7,519 nt of DNA from Lysobacterales bacterium (lineage in GTDB: Bacteria; Pseudomonadota; Gammaproteobacteria; Xanthomonadales; SZUA-36). The number at the start of each line of letters is the position of its first letter. The stretch's first letter is position 1. The position numbers were made by a program, and so were the translations under genes. The stretch lies in the NCBI GenBank assembly GCA_013213875.1, contig JABSSV010000206.1, forward strand, positions 1 to 7,519, written 5' to 3'. Below the pieces are notes generated by a model. The model was not told where the DNA came from, searched no databases, and worked only from the letters and a program-made list of their open reading frames with translations. Shown here piece after piece: positions 4,906 to 7,519 of this stretch.

Positions 4906-6297
4906 ATGGGAAACAACAAGCGTCTGTACGTACTCGACACCAATGTCCTCATGCATGATCCCACCGCTCTGTACCGTTTCGAGGAGCATGATGTCTTTCT
5001 TCCCATGATGGTGCTCGAAGAACTGGACGCGGCCAAGAAAGGGCTGTCCGAAGTCTCTCGTAATGTTCGTCAGGTCAGCCGTTTTATCGGGGAGATGATG
5101 GCCGACCAGGGCGATGCACTGGACGAAGGCCTGTCCTTACAGGTACCGGACGGCCTCGATCTGGCCACCGGTCATGGCCGACTCTTTTTCCAGACCAGCA
5201 TGCCACAGACCCATTCCAGTCTGCTGCGCGACGGTTCCTTTGCTGACAACGAAATTCTAAGCACGGTAATGGCGCTACGGGAAGATATGCAGGATCGGGA
5301 AGTGATCCTGGTCTCGAAGGACGTCAATCTGCGCATTAAGGCGGCAATTCTGGGCGCGCGCGCTGAAGACTATTTCAACGATCGTGCACTGGACGATCTC
5401 ACGCTGCTGTACAAAGGCCTGCGCCGCGAAGACGAATCGTTCTGGGAGCGCTACACGGAATTGGAGTCCTGGACCGAGAACGGCGCCACCCTGTATCGAA
5501 TCGCCCGGGTTGACGGCGATGACTGGTTTCCCAATCAGTGCATTGCCATCGGCCAGGGGGAGTGCGTGGAAGGTATTGTGCGTGAAGTCAGCGATCACGA
5601 AGTCGTGCTGCAGTTGATCCATGACTACCAGGGCGGCCGCCGCAATATTTGGGGCATTCAGGCACGCAATCGGGAGCAGAACTTTGCCCTCAATCTGCTT
5701 ATGGATCCGGACATTGACTTTGTGACCCTGCTCGGCACCGCCGGCACCGGTAAAACCCTGCTCACGCTGGCCGCGGGACTGGCACAGACACTCGATGAAA
5801 AGCGCTACAGCGAAATTATCGTTACCCGTGCGACCGTTTCAATCGGCGAAGACATCGGCTTTTTACCCGGTACGGAAGAGGAAAAAATGACACCCTGGAT
5901 GGGTGCCCTCACGGATAACCTTGAGGTTCTCACACAACCGCAGGAAGGGGGCGAATGGGGGCGCGCAGCCACCAACGACCTGCTTGCCAGCCGGGTGAAG
6001 GTGCGCTCTCTCAACTTTATGCGCGGGCGCACCTTCCTCAACCGCTACGTCATCATCGACGAAGCACAGAACATCACGCCCAAGCAGATGAAAGCCCTAC
6101 TGACCCGCGCCGGACCCGGCACGAAAATGGTCTGTCTGGGCAATGTGGGACAAATTGATACGCCCTATCTGACGGAGACGACGTCGGGACTGACCTTTGC
6201 GGTAGATCGCTTCAAGAGTTGGCGCCACGGCGCCCACATAACGCTGCGCACCGGCGAACGTTCGCGACTGGCGGACTACGCGTCCGAGGTGCTTTGA
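4906..6297 (+). CDS. PIN-PhoH family RNA-active ATPase (PhoH2-like)
   Basis: This is a two-domain cytoplasmic protein of 463 residues. The N-terminal PIN nuclease domain (about 7-150) carries acidic active-site residues: D11 in YVLDTNVLM, E38/E39 in VLEEL, D114 in FADNEIL and D139 in SKDVNLRIKA. The C-terminal PhoH ATPase (about 255-463) has Walker A GTAGTGKT (277-284) and GEDIGFLPG (314-322). Walker B VIIDEAQN (382-389), LGNVGQID (411-418) and a likely arginine finger in GERSRLADYA (450-459) follow. Both catalytic centres look intact. Related mycobacterial PhoH2 proteins act as RNA helicase and ribonuclease; that activity is inferred here. The ATG is preceded by AAGGAAG, 12 nt away, which is rather distant. 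No antitoxin-like ORF precedes it. Its 3' end overlaps the convergent perM-like gene by 22 bp. The family is common in bacteria and usually annotated simply as PhoH. Confidence 0.95.
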   Translation: MGNNKRLYVLDTNVLMHDPTALYRFEEHDVFLPMMVLEELDAAKKGLSEVSRNVRQVSRFIGEMMADQGDALDEGLSLQVPDGLDLATGHGRLFFQTSMPQTHSSLLRDGSFADNEILSTVMALREDMQDREVILVSKDVNLRIKAAILGARAEDYFNDRALDDLTLLYKGLRREDESFWERYTELESWTENGATLYRIARVDGDDWFPNQCIAIGQGECVEGIVREVSDHEVVLQLIHDYQGGRRNIWGIQARNREQNFALNLLMDPDIDFVTLLGTAGTGKTLLTLAAGLAQTLDEKRYSEIIVTRATVSIGEDIGFLPGTEEEKMTPWMGALTDNLEVLTQPQEGGEWGRAATNDLLASRVKVRSLNFMRGRTFLNRYVIIDEAQNITPKQMKALLTRAGPGTKMVCLGNVGQIDTPYLTETTSGLTFAVDRFKSWRHGAHITLRTGERSRLADYASEVL

Positions 6298-7373
6298 GCT
6301 TCTGACGCTTCCGCCTCCGGCGTGCTTTCGGTCGGCCGCGGCCACGCCTTGAGCACGGCCTGAACCACCGTCGCCAGCGGGATGGCGAAAAACACACCCC
6401 AGAAACCCCAGATACCGCCAAACACAAGAATGGCGACAATAATCGCGATGGGGTGCAGGTTTACCGCCTCGGAGAAGATCAGGGGCACCAGCACGTTACC
6501 GTCGAGAACCTGAATCACCGTGTAGGCAATGACCACGCTGCCAAATTCCCAGCCCCAGCCAAACTGGAAGTAGGCCACCAGGGCCACCGGCACGGTAGCC
6601 GTAAAGGCCCCGACGTAGGGAATGAGCACAGAAAAGCCGACCACGGTCGCCAGCAGCGCCGCATACTGCAGCCCCAGCACCATAAAGGTGACATAGCTGA
6701 CCGCGCCCACGATTAGGATCTCCAACACCTTGCCTCGCACGTAGTTGGCAATCTGCCGTTCAACATCGCGCCAAATAGCACTAACCAGATGACGCTCACG
6801 AGGCAGGTAGCTTACGAACCAGGCGATGATGCGATCCTTGTCCATCAACCAGAAATAGACCAGCACTGGGATGAGCACCAGCAGAATCAGCAAGCTGGCG
6901 AGCGTCGCGACCGAGGCCAGCGACCAACCCAACACCTGCTGCCCCACGGAGGCAAGCTGGGCGCTGATATTGCCAACCAGCAAGGTGATCTGCTCCTGCG
7001 AAACCAACTGCGGATATTGGCGGGGCAGCTCAACCAACAGCGCCTGACCCTGCGTGACATAGCCTGGCAAAGCCCCCACCAGCTGCGTCAGCTGCCGCGT
7101 GATAATCGGGATAACGCCAAACAGGAGGAAAAACAGCCCGGCCAGAAACAGAACAAAAACCAGCAGCACAGCCCAGGTGCGACTGAGACCGAGACGCTGC
7201 ACAAACTGCACCCCGGCTTCCAGAAGATAGGCCACAACAATGCTGGCCAATACCGGCCACAACATACGACCGAAGCCAAATACAATCAGCGAACCCACCA
7301 GCAGACTCATCGCCAGAATGACGATCTGCGGATCGGCCAGCGTACGCCTAAACCAGGCTTTCAGCAGGTCCAC
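6276..7373 (-). CDS. perM: AI-2E/PerM family permease
   Basis: This inner-membrane protein of 365 residues belongs to the AI-2E transporter (PerM/YfgO) family. Hydrophobic segments lie at about 17-51, 66-90, 155-176, 215-268, 279-297 and 307-340, giving roughly eight passes, with a large hydrophilic insert at 91-150 as usual. Family hallmarks are GFSVLIPYVGAF (246-257), VLDGNVLVPLIFSEAVNLHPIA (289-310) and VFGGIWGFWGVFFAIPLATV (317-336). The C-terminal 20 residues are acidic and low-complexity. Substrate is uncertain: AI-2 export was shown for one E. coli paralogue, and others move ions. The start is GTG 7373; an in-frame TAA at 7389-7391 excludes a longer form, and no good Shine-Dalgarno is visible. 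TACTAT (7395-7400) is a possible -10. In E. coli, dapA, gcvR, bcp and perM lie in the same region, which supports the name. Confidence 0.9.
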   Translation of the reverse strand: MDLLKAWFRRTLADPQIVILAMSLLVGSLIVFGFGRMLWPVLASIVVAYLLEAGVQFVQRLGLSRTWAVLLVFVLFLAGLFFLLFGVIPIITRQLTQLVGALPGYVTQGQALLVELPRQYPQLVSQEQITLLVGNISAQLASVGQQVLGWSLASVATLASLLILLVLIPVLVYFWLMDKDRIIAWFVSYLPRERHLVSAIWRDVERQIANYVRGKVLEILIVGAVSYVTFMVLGLQYAALLATVVGFSVLIPYVGAFTATVPVALVAYFQFGWGWEFGSVVIAYTVIQVLDGNVLVPLIFSEAVNLHPIAIIVAILVFGGIWGFWGVFFAIPLATVVQAVLKAWPRPTESTPEAEASEAQSTSDA

Positions 7374-7417
7374 AGTGCCAGCAGTCCGTTACAGATAGTA
7401 GGGGTAGATGACTTGAG

Positions 7418-7436
7418 ACTGGCAGCAAGAGCCAGT
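7418..7436 (-). repeat. Small hairpin directly after the upstream gene's stop
   Basis: ACTGGC (7418-7423) and GCCAGT (7431-7436) pair around a 7-nt loop, immediately downstream of the TGA at 7439-7437 in the leftward direction. No T tract follows, so it is at best a weak terminator or 3'-end stabiliser for the gene entering from the right edge. Confidence 0.3.
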
Positions 7437-7519
7437 TCAGAAGTCCCAGGTCCAGAAGGCCTCAACCTCAAAGTCTTGGCCGAGGTTTTCAGCCGCCACG
7501 CCCAGCACGTTACCGCCGA
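7437..7519 (-). CDS. C-terminal fragment of unidentified protein, possible outer-membrane barrel
   Basis: A leftward open frame enters from the window's right edge and ends at TGA 7439-7437. The last 26 residues read GGNVLGVAAENLGQDF followed by EVEAFWTWDF. I do not recognise the family. The final stretch alternates hydrophobic residues (F, V, A, W, W, F at positions -11, -9, -7, -5, -3, -1) and ends in phenylalanine, the pattern of the C-terminal beta-signal that the BAM complex recognises in outer-membrane barrels. A second leftward frame is also open across this segment and runs into the perM start, but its composition (many Ser, Thr, Arg, Leu) looks unlike a protein. Too little is visible for a firm call. 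Confidence 0.4.
   Translation of the reverse strand, partial: GGNVLGVAAENLGQDFEVEAFWTWDF

Noticed and set aside
1..7519. CRISPR arrays, insertion sequences, tRNA/rRNA genes, phage or defence systems
   Set aside because: No spaced direct repeats, transposase, terminal inverted repeats, attachment-site structure or RNA-gene cores were seen. Gene content and codon style are uniform housekeeping.

Overview
The window looks like ordinary chromosomal housekeeping DNA from a gammaproteobacterium or a close relative. The evidence is a BamC/NlpB-type lipoprotein directly after dapA, a PcnB-type poly(A) polymerase followed by folK and then pgi, a PerM-type permease close to bcp, and an Azotobacter FdI-type 7Fe ferredoxin. 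I cannot fix the genus. Two gene neighbourhoods common in gammaproteobacteria meet here: dapA-bamC / bcp / perM, and pcnB-folK-(panBC)-pgi. As far as I can see, gcvR is missing from the first and panB/panC from the second.

Layout. Positions 1-145 hold the N-terminal end of a leftward gene, probably pgi. Positions 146-461 are non-coding: a pgi promoter candidate, an AT-rich stretch with a 16-bp palindrome, a strong leftward intrinsic terminator, and an extended -10 promoter that together with that terminator could define a small RNA of about 105 nt. Positions 462-4222 hold a tightly packed leftward run, in transcription order dapA, bamC-like lipoprotein, fdxA, pcnB, folK. Junctions are 1 nt apart, 4 nt overlapping, about 96 nt apart, and 4 nt overlapping, so one operon is plausible. 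A 154-bp divergent intergenic region (4223-4376) then carries two oppositely directed promoter candidates over a shared inverted repeat. Rightward genes follow: bcp/prxQ (4377-4841) and a PIN-PhoH ATPase (4906-6297). The leftward perM-like gene (6276-7373) converges on phoH with a 22-bp overlap. The last 140 bases hold a short intergenic region and the C-terminal end of an unidentified leftward gene.

The genes serve lysine/cell-wall precursor synthesis (dapA), outer-membrane assembly (bamC), electron transfer (fdxA), RNA decay (pcnB), folate synthesis (folK), peroxide defence (bcp), RNA metabolism (PIN-PhoH) and membrane transport (perM). They do not form one pathway. I found no mobile element, CRISPR array, tRNA, rRNA or defence system. 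The most notable point is that pcnB appears to start at a non-canonical ATT codon with a well-placed Shine-Dalgarno, echoing the AUU start reported for E. coli pcnB. The overlapping divergent promoters and the candidate small RNA come next.
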